A stretch of 64,000 bases of DNA from Polaromonas sp. AER18D-145 (GTDB taxonomy: Bacteria; Pseudomonadota; Gammaproteobacteria; Burkholderiales; Burkholderiaceae_C): contig NZ_NBZV01000026.1 in the NCBI RefSeq assembly GCF_002379095.1, positions 1 through 64,000 of the forward strand, read 5' to 3'. Below, piece after piece: positions 32,111 to 41,400 of this stretch (position 1 is its first letter; each line of letters opens with the position of its first letter). The notes beneath the pieces were generated by a model. It saw only the letters and a program-made list of their open reading frames with translations. It was not told the DNA's origin and did no database searches. Both the position numbers and the translations under genes were made by a program.

Positions 32111-34060
32111 TCAGGCCTTCTGCAGCGCCATCACGCGGGCGCGCAGGCTGTCGGGCTGCACCTGGGCGGCCGCCATGGCAGGCCCGGCGTTCAGGCCCAC
32201 CCGGCTCAGCAGGCCGCGCCGGAACGGCCGCACCATGGCGCCGCCCTGCTCGATGCGGCTGAAAAAGGAACCCCAGAGATTCGTCAACGCCATCGGAACC
32301 ACCGGCACGTTCAGGCCATCACGTTTGGCGTTCTCCAGGATCTTCATGATGCCGCCCTTGAAGGGCTGGAGCTCGCCATCCCGGGTGATGCCGCCCTCCG
32401 GAAAGATCGCCAGCAGGTCGCCGTTGCGCAGCACCCTGGCGGCCGCCTCGAAAGCCCCTTCATAAGCCACCGGGTCTTCGGCGCGCGGCGCGATCGGGAT
32501 CGCCCTGGCGAGGCGGAACAGCCAGCCGAGCACCGGCATTTTGAAAATGCGGTGGTCCATCAGGAAATAAATCGGCCGCGGACTGGCCGCCATCAGCAGG
32601 AGGGGGTCGATAAAACTCACGTGGTTGCAGGCCAGCACGGCCGCCCCCTGCGCCGGGATGTTGTCGTCGCCCTGGACCCTGAAGCGGTAAATGCAGCGCG
32701 AGGCGATCAGCGCGATAAAACGCAGCAGGTACTCCGGCACCAGCATGAAGATGTAAAACGCCACCACCGCATTGGCCAGACCGACGAACAGAAAGACCTG
32801 CGGAATGCTGAAGTCGGCCTTGAGCAGGGCGCCCGCAAGGATGGCGCTGACGATCATGAACAGCGCATTGAGAATGTTGTTGGAAGCGATGATGCGGGCG
32901 CGGTGGGTAGGCTGGCTGCGCAGCTGGATCAGGGCATACATGGGCACGCTGTACAGGCCGGCAAACAGGCTCAGCAGCGCCAGGTCGGCCATCACACGCC
33001 AATGGGCGGGCTGCGCCAAAAAACTGGCCAGGCTCATGACGGGCGCCGGCGGCAGTCCGCGCGAGGAGAAATACAGGTCGATCGCAAACACGCTCATGCC
33101 GATGGCGCCCAGCGGCACCAGGCCGATCTCGACATGGCGCCGGCTCAACACCTCGCACAGCAGCGAACCGGTGGCAATGCCGATCGAAAAAACCACCAGC
33201 AGCAGGGAGGCCACCTGCTCGTTGCCGTGCATCACCTCCTTGGCAAAACTCGGAAACTGGCTCAGGAAGACCGCACCGAAAAACCACATCCAGCTGATGC
33301 CCAGCATGGAACGGAACACCACGATGTTGCCGTACGCGAGCCGCAGGTTGTGCCAGGTCTCCGTGACCGGGTTCCAGTTGATCTTCAGGCCAGGATCGGT
33401 GGCGGGCGCAGAAGGAATGAATTGCGCCACCACCCGCCCCGCCACGGCCAGCAACACGCAGGACAGCGCCACATAGAGCGGACCGACACCCGGCACGGCC
33501 ACCATCAGCCCGCCGACGATGTTGCCCAGCAGGATCGCGACAAAAGTGCCCATCTCGACCATGCCATTACCACCGGTCAGTTCGCGCTCGTTCAGGGCCT
33601 GCGGCAGGTAGGCGAACTTGACCGGGCCGAAAAGCGTGGAATGCAGCCCCATCAAAAAGGTGCAGGCCAGCAGCAGCGGCACCTGCAGGTTCACGTCGCT
33701 GCTGAGAAAGCCGGCGGCCGCCACGGCCATGATCACGATTTCCAGGTTCTTCACGAAGCGGATCACGCGCGTCTTTTCGTATTTGTCGGTGAGCTGCCCG
33801 CTGGTCGCCGAAAACAGCAAAAAGGGCAGGATGAACAGCGCACCTATGACCAGCCCCGCCAAGGCGGGCGGCAACCAGCTCACGCTGAGCTGGTAGGTCA
33901 CCATCACGGTAAAGGCGAACTTGAACAGGTTGTCGTTGGCAGCACCCGAGAACTGCGTCCAGAAAAAGGGGGCGAAGCGGCGCTGCCTCAGGAGGGCGAA
34001 CTGGTTCGGATGCCCATGTACCGTCGGCGGGGGCAGCGGAACAACTGTTTCGGCACGCAT
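32111..34060 (-). CDS. LplT-like MFS transporter fused to PlsC-type acyltransferase
   Basis: A 649-residue two-domain inner-membrane protein. Residues ~25-430 are an MFS domain of the lysophospholipid transporter type (AANDNLFKFAFTVMVTYQL start). Residues ~445-630 are a PlsC acyltransferase with the HX4D motif NHVSFIDPLL and the glycerol-phosphate motif FPEGGITRDGEL. It should flip lysophospholipids inward and re-acylate them. The acyl-ACP synthetase domain of the Aas pathway is absent, so the acyl donor must come from elsewhere. Confidence 0.87.
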   Translation of the reverse strand: MRAETVVPLPPPTVHGHPNQFALLRQRRFAPFFWTQFSGAANDNLFKFAFTVMVTYQLSVSWLPPALAGLVIGALFILPFLLFSATSGQLTDKYEKTRVIRFVKNLEIVIMAVAAAGFLSSDVNLQVPLLLACTFLMGLHSTLFGPVKFAYLPQALNERELTGGNGMVEMGTFVAILLGNIVGGLMVAVPGVGPLYVALSCVLLAVAGRVVAQFIPSAPATDPGLKINWNPVTETWHNLRLAYGNIVVFRSMLGISWMWFFGAVFLSQFPSFAKEVMHGNEQVASLLLVVFSIGIATGSLLCEVLSRRHVEIGLVPLGAIGMSVFAIDLYFSSRGLPPAPVMSLASFLAQPAHWRVMADLALLSLFAGLYSVPMYALIQLRSQPTHRARIIASNNILNALFMIVSAILAGALLKADFSIPQVFLFVGLANAVVAFYIFMLVPEYLLRFIALIASRCIYRFRVQGDDNIPAQGAAVLACNHVSFIDPLLLMAASPRPIYFLMDHRIFKMPVLGWLFRLARAIPIAPRAEDPVAYEGAFEAAARVLRNGDLLAIFPEGGITRDGELQPFKGGIMKILENAKRDGLNVPVVPMALTNLWGSFFSRIEQGGAMVRPFRRGLLSRVGLNAGPAMAAAQVQPDSLRARVMALQKA

Positions 34061-34264
34061 GATGGACTCCTCTTGTTTTCAGCTGGTGATGCGACCCGCG
34101 CCCGGTTGCCCGTCTGCGCCCGCAAGGGTGATGCGGATTCTGCCTTGATTTTCATGACAGTCCCGCTGCAACGCTGGCCCGGGCCCCGGGCCGCCGGCAG
34201 GGAATGCGCGGACTGTGTCCGGCGCAGACTATTGAGACTTCAATAAATCATGACAGGCCAAACT

Positions 34265-34337
34265 CCGTTCGCCCTGAGCCTGTCGAAGGGCCCTTCGTCT
34301 GGCTCAGGGCAGGCTTCGACAGGCTCAGCCCGAACGG
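34265..34337. repeat. REP-type palindrome between genes
   Basis: It starts CCGTTCGCCCTGAGCCTG and ends CAGGCTCAGCCCGAACGG, which are perfect reverse complements, with AAGGGCCCTT at the centre. It is the same family as the copy inside recG (24745-24827). It lies in the 305-bp gap between the acyltransferase gene and the FIST gene; the rest of that gap contains only GC-rich dyads and no gene. Confidence 0.88.
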
Positions 34338-34365
34338 TGTGGTGTCATGAATGATGAAAACATCT

Positions 34366-35649
34366 CTAGCCGGCCGCTGCGGTAAACACCGTCAGCACGC
34401 CGGTGTAGCCATAGAGGTTGTGGCGCGCTATTTCGCCGCCGGCAAAAAACCCGACCAGCGGCACGTCGCCGAGGGCGCGCCGCACAATCTGCAGCTCCGC
34501 GCTGGGCGCGCCGAAGTGCGGGCCGCCGCGCCCGGCGCAGCTGATGTAGATCGCACCGGCGATGCGCCGGGCCGGGTGCGGCGCCGATTCGGCCTCGGAC
34601 GCGCTCAGCGCACTGGCGACTTCCAGCGTCAACTCCTCCGGCTCCAGCTCCTCGCGGATTTCGGCGCAGACGCGCACCAGGTCGGCGCGCGCCGCTTCGG
34701 CATTGCGTTCGCAAAAAGCCAGCTTCATGCCCTGGCTGGGCACCTCGGCAATGGCCACGCCCTGGCGCACCGGGTCCAGGCCGATGATGTGTCGCACCAG
34801 CACATCGGCCCCGAACTGGCCCGGACGCCGGATCCGGCCGTCCTGCAGGGCGGCGTCGGCGCTGCGCAGGCCGACCAGCGTGGTCCGCACTTTTTCGAGC
34901 GCCTCACGGGGCGCATCGAGTGACACGCCGAGGTCGGCCAGCATCACGTCGAGCGCGCTCTGGCCGTCCAGTTCCGTCACCACATTGGCGTCGCAGGCGG
35001 TGATCTCGTGCTCCCGCGAAACTGGCTGGCAGCCTTGTGTCACACGCGACATCAGGCCGGCGCCCTGGGCAAAAGCCACCCCGCTCAGGCCGCCGCTGAA
35101 CACCCCGCCGGCGGCGCCCTGCCCCTTCACATTGCCGCTGCCGCTGAGCGCGAACTGGACCGCCTTGCTGCGGCTCGACGCCAGCCCGCCAAACACATAG
35201 CCGCTGCTGGTGCGCTGGGCCATCTCGGCGATCAGCTCGGCCACGTCGGGGGTGCCGGCGTCGGCATGCACCAGCGCGGTGTGCGCCTGGAAATGGCTGG
35301 CGCCGGGCGGCGGCAGGGGCGACACGCCGGAAAACACGCGGTACTGGTCTGACGGCAACTCGCACAACATCACCGCCAGCGCGGGCTCGTCGAAATACTC
35401 GACGTTGTTCGACGCGATGCCGATGCCGACCGTGCCCGCCCAGTCGGTGATTTCAGGCAGCTCGGCACCCAGGAAATCCAGGATGTCCTGCGCCTGCGCG
35501 GTGTAGTGGTCGGTGATGTAAAGCAGGCCCAGGCCCGGCGAGCTGGCATAACCGTGCAGGGCCATCTGCGCGCGCAGCTGGGCCAGCACCAGGCCGGCCG
35601 CCATGCGCCATTGCGGGTGGGTGGCATGGCCGTAGGGGAAAAGTTTCAT
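34366..35649 (-). CDS. FIST domain signal-transduction protein
   Basis: 427 residues from the ATG at 35649 (MKLFPYGHATHPQWRMAAG); a start 10 codons upstream is possible. It has an N-terminal FIST domain (LGLLYITDHYTAQAQDIL, WAGTVGIGIASNN) and a C-terminal FIST_C domain ending LVGFFAGGEIARHNLYGYTG. FIST domains are predicted to bind small ligands such as amino acids. No kinase or cyclase partner is adjacent. Confidence 0.87.
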   Translation of the reverse strand: MKLFPYGHATHPQWRMAAGLVLAQLRAQMALHGYASSPGLGLLYITDHYTAQAQDILDFLGAELPEITDWAGTVGIGIASNNVEYFDEPALAVMLCELPSDQYRVFSGVSPLPPPGASHFQAHTALVHADAGTPDVAELIAEMAQRTSSGYVFGGLASSRSKAVQFALSGSGNVKGQGAAGGVFSGGLSGVAFAQGAGLMSRVTQGCQPVSREHEITACDANVVTELDGQSALDVMLADLGVSLDAPREALEKVRTTLVGLRSADAALQDGRIRRPGQFGADVLVRHIIGLDPVRQGVAIAEVPSQGMKLAFCERNAEAARADLVRVCAEIREELEPEELTLEVASALSASEAESAPHPARRIAGAIYISCAGRGGPHFGAPSAELQIVRRALGDVPLVGFFAGGEIARHNLYGYTGVLTVFTAAAG

Positions 35650-35685
35650 GGTGTTGTCAGGGTAGGTTGGCGCCGACACACTGCC

Positions 35686-36327
35686 TCACCACTTGGGCAG
35701 CAATCGCTCTCCGGGAAGCACATCGTACGGCGAGGCCCAGCCGGGCAACCCACGCAGGCGCGCAAGCCACGCCTCGATGTGGGGGTATCGCCCGGCGACC
35801 TCGTAGCCGCTTTCCTCCGACGGGTAAAACAGGTAACCGGACAGCGAGAAGTCGGCGATGGTGGCCGCCCCGCCGACCATCCACTCGCGCGCGGCCAGAT
35901 GTTTGTCGACGATGGCAAACGCGGCGTCCATCCGCGCGCGCAGCCAGGCCATCACGGCCGGGTCGGGTGCGCTGGGGCCGAAGGCCTTCATGAAACGGTA
36001 GGTCGCGAAGTAGCTGGTGAACTTGTGGTTGTCGAAAAACAGCCAGCGCAGCACCTCCAGCCTGTCGTCTTCCGTGGCCCCTTCATACGCGCCATGTTTC
36101 TTCGCGAGGTAGCCCAGGATGACGCCCGACTGCGTGAGGCGGCGCGCGCCGTCTTCCAGCACCGGCGCCTCGCCCATCTCGTTGGTCTGCTCGCGCCAGG
36201 ATTCGGTGCGCGTGACACCTTTCATGAAGTCCACGAAGACGGGCTCCCAGGGCTGGCCCAGGGCGCGCAGCAAAAAGGCCGCCTTGAAGGTGGGGCCCGA
36301 CTGGCAGAAACCATGAAGACGGTACAT
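35686..36327 (-). CDS. Glutathione S-transferase family protein
   Basis: A 213-residue protein. The thioredoxin-like N-terminal half reads MYRLHGFCQSGPTFKAAFLLR with the cis-Pro region GEAPVLEDGARRLTQSGVIL. The helical C-terminal half contains the conserved ATIADFSLSGYLFY N-capping region. It conjugates or reduces electrophiles with glutathione; the substrate is unknown. It lies 36 bp upstream of the FIST gene on the same strand. Confidence 0.9.
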   Translation of the reverse strand: MYRLHGFCQSGPTFKAAFLLRALGQPWEPVFVDFMKGVTRTESWREQTNEMGEAPVLEDGARRLTQSGVILGYLAKKHGAYEGATEDDRLEVLRWLFFDNHKFTSYFATYRFMKAFGPSAPDPAVMAWLRARMDAAFAIVDKHLAAREWMVGGAATIADFSLSGYLFYPSEESGYEVAGRYPHIEAWLARLRGLPGWASPYDVLPGERLLPKW

Positions 36328-36379
36328 GTTGACGCTTTCTTTCAGGTGACCGCCGGCCGGCCACCGGTGCGGCAGGGTT

Positions 36380-37237
36380 TCAACGCGCGGTCTTGCGCGC
36401 CGCCCGGCGCACCGGCGCCTTGGCTTTCGGCTTCGGTTTAGCCTGTGCCGCGGTTTTGGCCACCGCCGGGGTGGGCCAGGCCTGGCTGCTGCGCAAGGCG
36501 CTGTCTATTGCCGAGCGGGCGCCACGGGCCACGGTCTTGCCGGCGGAGTTGGCCATGCCCTTGGCGAGGTCCGTGGCCATGCCGGTGGCGGTTTTCATCG
36601 CATCCTTGGCCAGGCCGGTGGCCATGTTATTGGTCGTGCTCATGGCGGTTTTTTTGGCGGCGTCCTGCATGGCCGTGGTGGCGATGTTCTGGAACTGCTG
36701 CGTCAGCGCGCCCCACCACTGCATGGGGTCAACGACGCCGGGCGAAGCTTCGGCGGCTTTTTCAACCTTGGGCCGGGTGGTTTTGGCCTTCGCGGGCGTC
36801 TCGCTGTTCTCATTCTGGTAACTGGTGGGCGGTACCTCCAGCCCCGAGAAAGTCTTGGCCTTGTCGGTGACTTTCTGTACGCCGCCCGCCACCGTGTCGG
36901 CCACCTTGAGCTTGAAAGCGTTGGCGACGTCGCCCATGTTGAAGTTCATGCCTTTGAGCGTGGCCAGGGTCATCTTCTGGACTTCCAGCGCCTGAATGGT
37001 GGCCTTGAGCGCCATGGCGTTCTGGTCCAGCCAGAACTGGACGGCCTTGAGCTCCTCGATGCGTTTGTCGAGCTCCTCGACATTGAGCGTCGGTGCGACC
37101 CAGCTGCCCAGGTTGGGCAGTTGGGGAATGCTTTGCGACGCGCTGCCGGCAGCCTGCTTGGCAAGGTTCTGCAAAAAGTCAAAGCCCGGGACCAGTTTGC
37201 CGAACCCGGCAAAAGAGGGGTTGTCTGCGTCGCTCAT
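36380..37237 (-). CDS. phaM: PhaM-type polyhydroxyalkanoate granule regulatory protein
   Basis: A 285-residue protein. The N-terminal part (FGKLVPGFDFLQNL, then VEELDKRIEELKAVQFWLDQN) matches PhaM, which activates PHA synthase and tethers granules to the nucleoid. The middle is low-complexity and Thr/Ala-rich, and the end is a histone-like Lys/Pro/Ala tail (KPKPKAKAPVRRAARKTAR) suited to DNA binding. No other PHA genes are in the window. The enoyl-CoA hydratase gene upstream is on the same strand, which could be coincidental. Confidence 0.82.
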   Translation of the reverse strand: MSDADNPSFAGFGKLVPGFDFLQNLAKQAAGSASQSIPQLPNLGSWVAPTLNVEELDKRIEELKAVQFWLDQNAMALKATIQALEVQKMTLATLKGMNFNMGDVANAFKLKVADTVAGGVQKVTDKAKTFSGLEVPPTSYQNENSETPAKAKTTRPKVEKAAEASPGVVDPMQWWGALTQQFQNIATTAMQDAAKKTAMSTTNNMATGLAKDAMKTATGMATDLAKGMANSAGKTVARGARSAIDSALRSSQAWPTPAVAKTAAQAKPKPKAKAPVRRAARKTAR

Positions 37238-37399
37238 GCTGTCTCCTGGTGTTGTAGGAAGTGTCCGAAGCCCTGGTGCACTGCACTCATCTGCGGTTCA
37301 CAGTGCTTTCATTGTGCAGGGTCGTGGCGGCGCGTCAACCCGTTTTTTTACGCAAGGCCGCTCACTAGCCGCTTCGCCCTCACCAGCGAATTTTCAAGG

Positions 37400-37454
37400 A
37401 AAATCAGCTGACAGCCCTTGACTGACAGGCGTCACCAGCTATTGATTCAATAGC
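37400..37454 (+). repeat. Interspersed ~55-bp repeat, copy 4
   Basis: One of the best-preserved copies: AAAATCAGCTGAC block, AGCCCTTGAC at 37413, GGCG, CAGCTATTGATTCAATAGC at the end (37436-37454). The last 19 bases contain a GCTATTGA/TCAATAGC dyad. It abuts the stop codon (37458) of the enoyl-CoA hydratase gene, in the 220-bp gap to phaM; nothing else was recognised there. Confidence 0.85.
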
Positions 37455-37457
37455 AAA

Positions 37458-38279
37458 TCAGGCTTTGGGAGCGTAAGAAGGCGGACGACGCTCGCGCAGG
37501 CTGGCCACACCTTCGCGCACGTCGGGGCCGGCAAACCCCATGAACTCCAGCGCCAGCGAGGCGTCGAAGGCCGGCCCGGCCTGACGCAGCCAGTTGTTGA
37601 GCGCGTATTTGGTCCAGCTGATGGCGGTTTTCGAGCCGGAGGCCAGGCGGTCGGCCACCTCATAGGCCTTGGGCAACAGCTGTTCGTCGTCCACCGCCAG
37701 CGAGACCAGGCCGATGCGCTCGGCTTCCTCGCCGCTGATCGGTTCGCACAGCATCAGGTAATACTTGGCCTTCGCCATGCCGCACAGCAGCGGCCAGACG
37801 ATGGCCGCGTGGTCGCCGGCGGCCACGCCCAGGCGCGTGTGGCCGTCCACGATCTTGGCGCTTTTGGCGGCAATCGAGATATCGGCCAGCAAGCCCGCCA
37901 CCAGCCCGGCGCCGACTGCCGGGCCATGCAGGGCGCTGACAATCGGCTTGTCGCAGTTGATCACGTTGTAGACCAGATCGCGCGCTTCCTTCCAGACGCG
38001 GGTGCGCGTTTCAAAATCCTCGGCCATGTCCTGCACCAGCGCCAAGTCGCCGCCGCCGGAAAAACCCAGGCCTTCGCCGCGCAACACGGCGCAGCGCACC
38101 GAGTCGTCGCTCCCCACGTCACGCCAGATCTGCGCGAGCTCGCGATGGCCAGCGTGCCCGGCTGTCGGCAACTTGCCGTTGAGGGCCTTCATCTGGATGT
38201 CCAGCACCGCCCCGCCGACACCGCGGCGCGTGATGTTCAAGGTCTGGTAGGCGCTGTAGTCCATCGTCTGGGCAGTCAT
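37458..38279 (-). CDS. Enoyl-CoA hydratase/isomerase family protein
   Basis: 273 residues from the ATG at 38279 ([19 protein letters not shown]), with an alternative 7 codons upstream. The crotonase fold shows the oxyanion segment [15 protein letters not shown] and [22 protein letters not shown]. The catalytic Glu of true hydratases is not evident at the expected position ([13 protein letters not shown]), so the reaction may differ. Substrate unknown. Confidence 0.85.
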   Translation of the reverse strand: MTAQTMDYSAYQTLNITRRGVGGAVLDIQMKALNGKLPTAGHAGHRELAQIWRDVGSDDSVRCAVLRGEGLGFSGGGDLALVQDMAEDFETRTRVWKEARDLVYNVINCDKPIVSALHGPAVGAGLVAGLLADISIAAKSAKIVDGHTRLGVAAGDHAAIVWPLLCGMAKAKYYLMLCEPISGEEAERIGLVSLAVDDEQLLPKAYEVADRLASGSKTAISWTKYALNNWLRQAGPAFDASLALEFMGFAGPDVREGVASLRERRPPSYAPKA

Positions 38280-38413
38280 GGTGTCTCCGTCAGCTGGCAA
38301 AGGAATGCCCGAATTGTGCCCTGCGCAGATCAGGGGCCGCCCGCTTGACCTTCATCAACCGGGGCCATGGCGCCATGGCGCATGATGAAAACGAACACAA
38401 GAAGGAATGACCC

Positions 38414-38782
38414 ATGGACAAACAACACAGCGCGCCCTACCAACAGCAATTGCTGGCCATGCGCACCGCCCTGCTCGCACAGATCTCGGCGCAGCGTGGT
38501 GGAACCGTCAGCCGCGCTGACGCCGCCGCCGACCATTTCGGCCAGCCGGAGGACTCGCGCGCCCAGGTGGCCTCCGAACGTGAACTCGAGTTCGCCCTGG
38601 GCGAACGCGAGACAGCCGAACTCGCCGCGATCGACGCAGCACTGGCCCGCATCGAAGCCGGGACCTACGGGTTATGCACCGATTGCGGCGTCACCATTCC
38701 CGCCGCCAGGCTGCAGGCCAGCCCCGAAGCGTGGCGCTGCATCGCCTGCCAGGAAAAGGCCGAGCAAACACGTCCTGCCTGA
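38414..38782 (+). CDS. DksA/TraR family zinc-finger protein
   Basis: A 122-residue protein with an N-terminal coiled coil and a C-terminal C4 zinc finger (CTDCG near residue 93 and CIACQ near 114). It is shorter than DksA, so it is a TraR/YbiI-type member that may bind the RNA polymerase secondary channel. It is divergent from the enoyl-CoA hydratase and followed 43 bp later by a release-factor-like gene. Confidence 0.88.
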   Translation: MDKQHSAPYQQQLLAMRTALLAQISAQRGGTVSRADAAADHFGQPEDSRAQVASERELEFALGERETAELAAIDAALARIEAGTYGLCTDCGVTIPAARLQASPEAWRCIACQEKAEQTRPA

Positions 38783-38825
38783 CCCCCTTTTCTTTCTTTT
38801 TCTCTCTTTTTCTACAAAGGATTTC

Positions 38826-39200
38826 ATGAGCACTTTTCACGCCGTTGTCTGGATTGACCAGTCCGAAGCCCATGTGGTGATGTTTGACCGCGAACACGTG
38901 GAAGCGCAGCGCATCAAGTCGCGCACGCACCATAAACACCAGGGCAAGGTTGACGACAGCGCCGCCTTTTTTTCCGACGTCGCCCGGGCACTGAACGGCA
39001 CGCATGAAGTGCTGCTCACCGGCCCCGGCCTGGTGCGCAACCAGTTCCGCGACTGGTGCAGCAGCCACCTGCCGGCCGTGGCCGACGCCGTGGTGGACTC
39101 GGTGGTCACCGACCACCCGAGCGACGCCCAGCTGGTCGCGCTGGCCCGCCAGTACTTCAAGAAGTTCGACAACATGGCGGCCGATCCTTCGACCGTCTGA
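38826..39200 (+). CDS. Small eRF1-like 'translational machinery' protein
   Basis: 124 residues from the ATG at 38826 (MSTFHAVVWIDQSEAHVVMF). The fold pattern (HAVVWIDQSEAHV, then DVARALNGTHEVLLTGPGLVRNQF and a closing helix) resembles the bacterial archaeo-eukaryotic release-factor (baeRF) related proteins, a single domain only. A TTTCTACAAAGGATTTC segment gives a plausible ribosome site. Function is unknown; location next to a DksA-like gene suggests a stress or stationary-phase role, which is inference. Confidence 0.7.
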   Translation: MSTFHAVVWIDQSEAHVVMFDREHVEAQRIKSRTHHKHQGKVDDSAAFFSDVARALNGTHEVLLTGPGLVRNQFRDWCSSHLPAVADAVVDSVVTDHPSDAQLVALARQYFKKFDNMAADPSTV

Positions 39201-39260
39201 GCTCCGGATTTTTTCGCCGGGGCAGCACCCGACGGCGCACAGGCTGCTATCCTTGACCGG

Positions 39261-39674
39261 ATGCGCAGCCTGTTTCATTTCGCCTTCAACGTCACCGATC
39301 TCAACGAGGCCCGCCGTTTCTACGGCGGCGTGCTCGGCTGCGCCGAAGGCCGCAGCACCGAGACCTGGGTCGATTTCGACTTCATGGGCCACCAGCTTTC
39401 GCTGCACCTGGGTCCGCCCTTCAAAACCGAACGCACCGGCCATGTCGGCGACACGCTGGTGCCCATGCCGCATTTCGGGCTGGTCCTGGCGCTGCCTGAC
39501 TGGCAGGCCATGGCGCAGCGCCTGCAGGCCGCCGGCACCGACTTCCTGTTTGCGCCGCAGGTGCGGTTTGAAGACCAGCCGGGCGAGCAGTGGACCATGT
39601 TTTTTTGCGACCCCTTTGGCAACCCGCTGGAGATCAAGGGCTTCCGCGAGCTGGACGCTGTTTACGCAGCCTGA
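39261..39674 (+). CDS. VOC (glyoxalase/bleomycin-resistance fold) protein
   Basis: A 137-residue protein with paired beta-alpha-beta units. LFHFAFNVTDLNEARRFYGGVLGC carries the first metal His; the closing segment WTMFFCDPFGNPLEIKGF holds the usual Glu ligand. It is probably a small metal-dependent dioxygenase or isomerase; the substrate is unknown. Confidence 0.87.
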   Translation: MRSLFHFAFNVTDLNEARRFYGGVLGCAEGRSTETWVDFDFMGHQLSLHLGPPFKTERTGHVGDTLVPMPHFGLVLALPDWQAMAQRLQAAGTDFLFAPQVRFEDQPGEQWTMFFCDPFGNPLEIKGFRELDAVYAA

Positions 39675-39701
39675 GGCACATCCTTCACAGTGGCTGGCCA
39701 G

Positions 39702-40307
39702 ATGACTTACACCTTTGCCTCTGCCACCATCCTGCTGCTGCTGATCACCGATCCGCTGGGCAACATCCCGATTTTTGCCAATGCGCTGCGCCATGTCGCG
39801 CCCGAGCGGCGCGCCTTCGTGATCCTGCGCGAGGTGCTGATCGCCTTTTTGCTGCTGCTGGCCTTCATGTTCGTCGGCGACCGTTTCCTGCGCGTGATGA
39901 ACCTCAGCGAACTGTCGCTGCAAATCGCCGGCGCGCTCATCCTGTTTTTGATCGCCTTGCGCATGATTTTTCCGGGCGACCATCCGGTGGCGGAGCCGCT
40001 GCAGGGCGAGCCCCTGATCGTGCCGCTGGCCATTCCCGCGCTGGCCGGGCCTTCGGCGCTGGCCACGGTGCTGCTGCTGGTGTCGCAGGCACCGGCCCGG
40101 CGCATGGAGTGGGTGGCGGCGCTGTGCGTCACCATGGCCGTGTGCGCCGTGGTGCTGGTGCTGGCCGAACGCATCCAGCGGGTGCTGGGCGACCGTCTGG
40201 TGACGGCCTTCGAGCGCCTGATGGGCCTGATCCTGGTGGCGATTTCGGTCGAGATGCTGCTGCGCGGCATCCAGCTGTTCATCGTCCAGACGCGCGCTGC
40301 GGGCTGA
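39702..40307 (+). CDS. MarC family integral membrane protein
   Basis: 201 residues from the ATG at 39702; a GTG 4 codons upstream is less likely. Six membrane segments are visible. The motif LLLITDPLGNIPIFANAL near the N-terminus and IPALAGPSALATVLLL in the middle are typical of MarC/UPF0056. Function remains unknown; the family was once wrongly linked to antibiotic resistance. It follows the VOC gene by 27 bp. Confidence 0.9.
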   Translation: MTYTFASATILLLLITDPLGNIPIFANALRHVAPERRAFVILREVLIAFLLLLAFMFVGDRFLRVMNLSELSLQIAGALILFLIALRMIFPGDHPVAEPLQGEPLIVPLAIPALAGPSALATVLLLVSQAPARRMEWVAALCVTMAVCAVVLVLAERIQRVLGDRLVTAFERLMGLILVAISVEMLLRGIQLFIVQTRAAG

Positions 40308-40328
40308 GGGGCGCGCGGCCCCCGCCTC

Positions 40329-41345
40329 TTATTTGACCGGTGCGGCCGGCACGATCTTCTGGTCAATCGCGCCGAAAATCAGCTCGCCGTCCTTGCCCTT
40401 CATTTCGATGCGGATGGTGTCGCCGTATTTCATGAAGGCCGTCGAGGGCTTGCCGTCCTGAATGGTCTCGATCGCGCGCTTTTCGGCGATGCAGCTGTAG
40501 CCCTTGGGCCAGTCGGTCTTGCCCTTGACCTCGACACCCTTGTTGCTGACGGTGCCGGAGCCGATGATGGAGCCGGCGCGCACATTGCGAGTCTTGCAGA
40601 TGTGGGCAATCAGCTGGCCGAAGTGGAAGGTCATCTCCGGCCCGGCGTCACACATGCCGACCTTGCGGCCGTTCCAGGTGCTTTGCACGGTCAGGTTCAG
40701 GCGGCCGTGGTCCCAAGCCTCGCCGAGTTCGTCCAGCGTGACAGCCACCGGGCTGAAAGCCGTGGCCGGCTTGCTCTGGAAAAACCCAAAACCCTTGGCC
40801 AGCTCGTTGGGGATCAGGTTGCGCAGGCTCACGTCGTTGGCCAGCATCACCAGGCGTATGCCTTCGAGCGCCTGCTCGGGCGTGCTGGTCATGGGCACGT
40901 CGCCGGTAATGACAGCGACTTCGGCTTCAAAGTCGATGCCGTAGTCCTCGCTGGGGCAGACCACGTCGTCGCAGGGGCCGATGAAGTCGTCGCTGCCGCC
41001 CTGGTACATCAGCGGGTCCTTGTAGAAACTGTCGGGCACCTCGGAGTCGCGCGCCTTGCGCACCAGCTCCACATGGTTGATGTAGGCCGAGCCGTCGGCC
41101 CACTGGTAGGCGCGCGGCAGCGGCGCCATGCAGCGCGCCGGTTCAAACGGAAACGCGTGGCGCGCCTTGCCGTTGTTCAGCGTCTCGTACAGGTCCTGCA
41201 ATTGCGGGGCGAGGAAGTTCCAGTCGTCGAGCACCTGCTGCAATTTGGTGGCGATGCCCGTCGCATAATGGGCCGTCGACAGGTCGCGCGAGACAACCAC
41301 GAGCTGGCCGTCGCGTGAGCCGTCTTTGTAGGTAGCAAGTTTCAT
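40329..41345 (-). CDS. Fumarylacetoacetate hydrolase family protein
   Basis: 338 residues from the ATG at 41345 (MKLATYKDGSRDGQLVVV). The metal-binding and catalytic segment DFEAEVAVITGDV and the signature RAGSIIGSGTVSNKG are present. It probably cleaves or hydrates a beta-diketo acid in aromatic catabolism. It is divergent from an IclR regulator, which probably controls it. A strong 9-bp dyad lies 27 bp upstream of its start. Confidence 0.9.
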   Translation of the reverse strand: MKLATYKDGSRDGQLVVVSRDLSTAHYATGIATKLQQVLDDWNFLAPQLQDLYETLNNGKARHAFPFEPARCMAPLPRAYQWADGSAYINHVELVRKARDSEVPDSFYKDPLMYQGGSDDFIGPCDDVVCPSEDYGIDFEAEVAVITGDVPMTSTPEQALEGIRLVMLANDVSLRNLIPNELAKGFGFFQSKPATAFSPVAVTLDELGEAWDHGRLNLTVQSTWNGRKVGMCDAGPEMTFHFGQLIAHICKTRNVRAGSIIGSGTVSNKGVEVKGKTDWPKGYSCIAEKRAIETIQDGKPSTAFMKYGDTIRIEMKGKDGELIFGAIDQKIVPAAPVK

Positions 41346-41371
41346 CAGTTTCCTCTGTTCTGGGGGCGGCT

Positions 41372-41400
41372 GGGTCCGCCTGATTGCACACGGCGGACCC
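41372..41400. promoter_or_regulatory. Inverted repeat in the FAH/IclR intergenic region
   Basis: GGGTCCGCC and GGCGGACCC are perfect 9-bp arms with an 11-bp spacer. A weaker second dyad, ATTACA at 41406 and TGTAAT at 41442, lies next to it in AT-rich DNA. They could be IclR operators, or the first could be a hairpin in the leader of the FAH mRNA. Confidence 0.45.

Noticed and set aside
32552..34246. 564-codon open frame on the plus strand
   Set aside because: Antisense shadow of the LplT-PlsC gene; composition is His/Gln/Arg-rich without domains.
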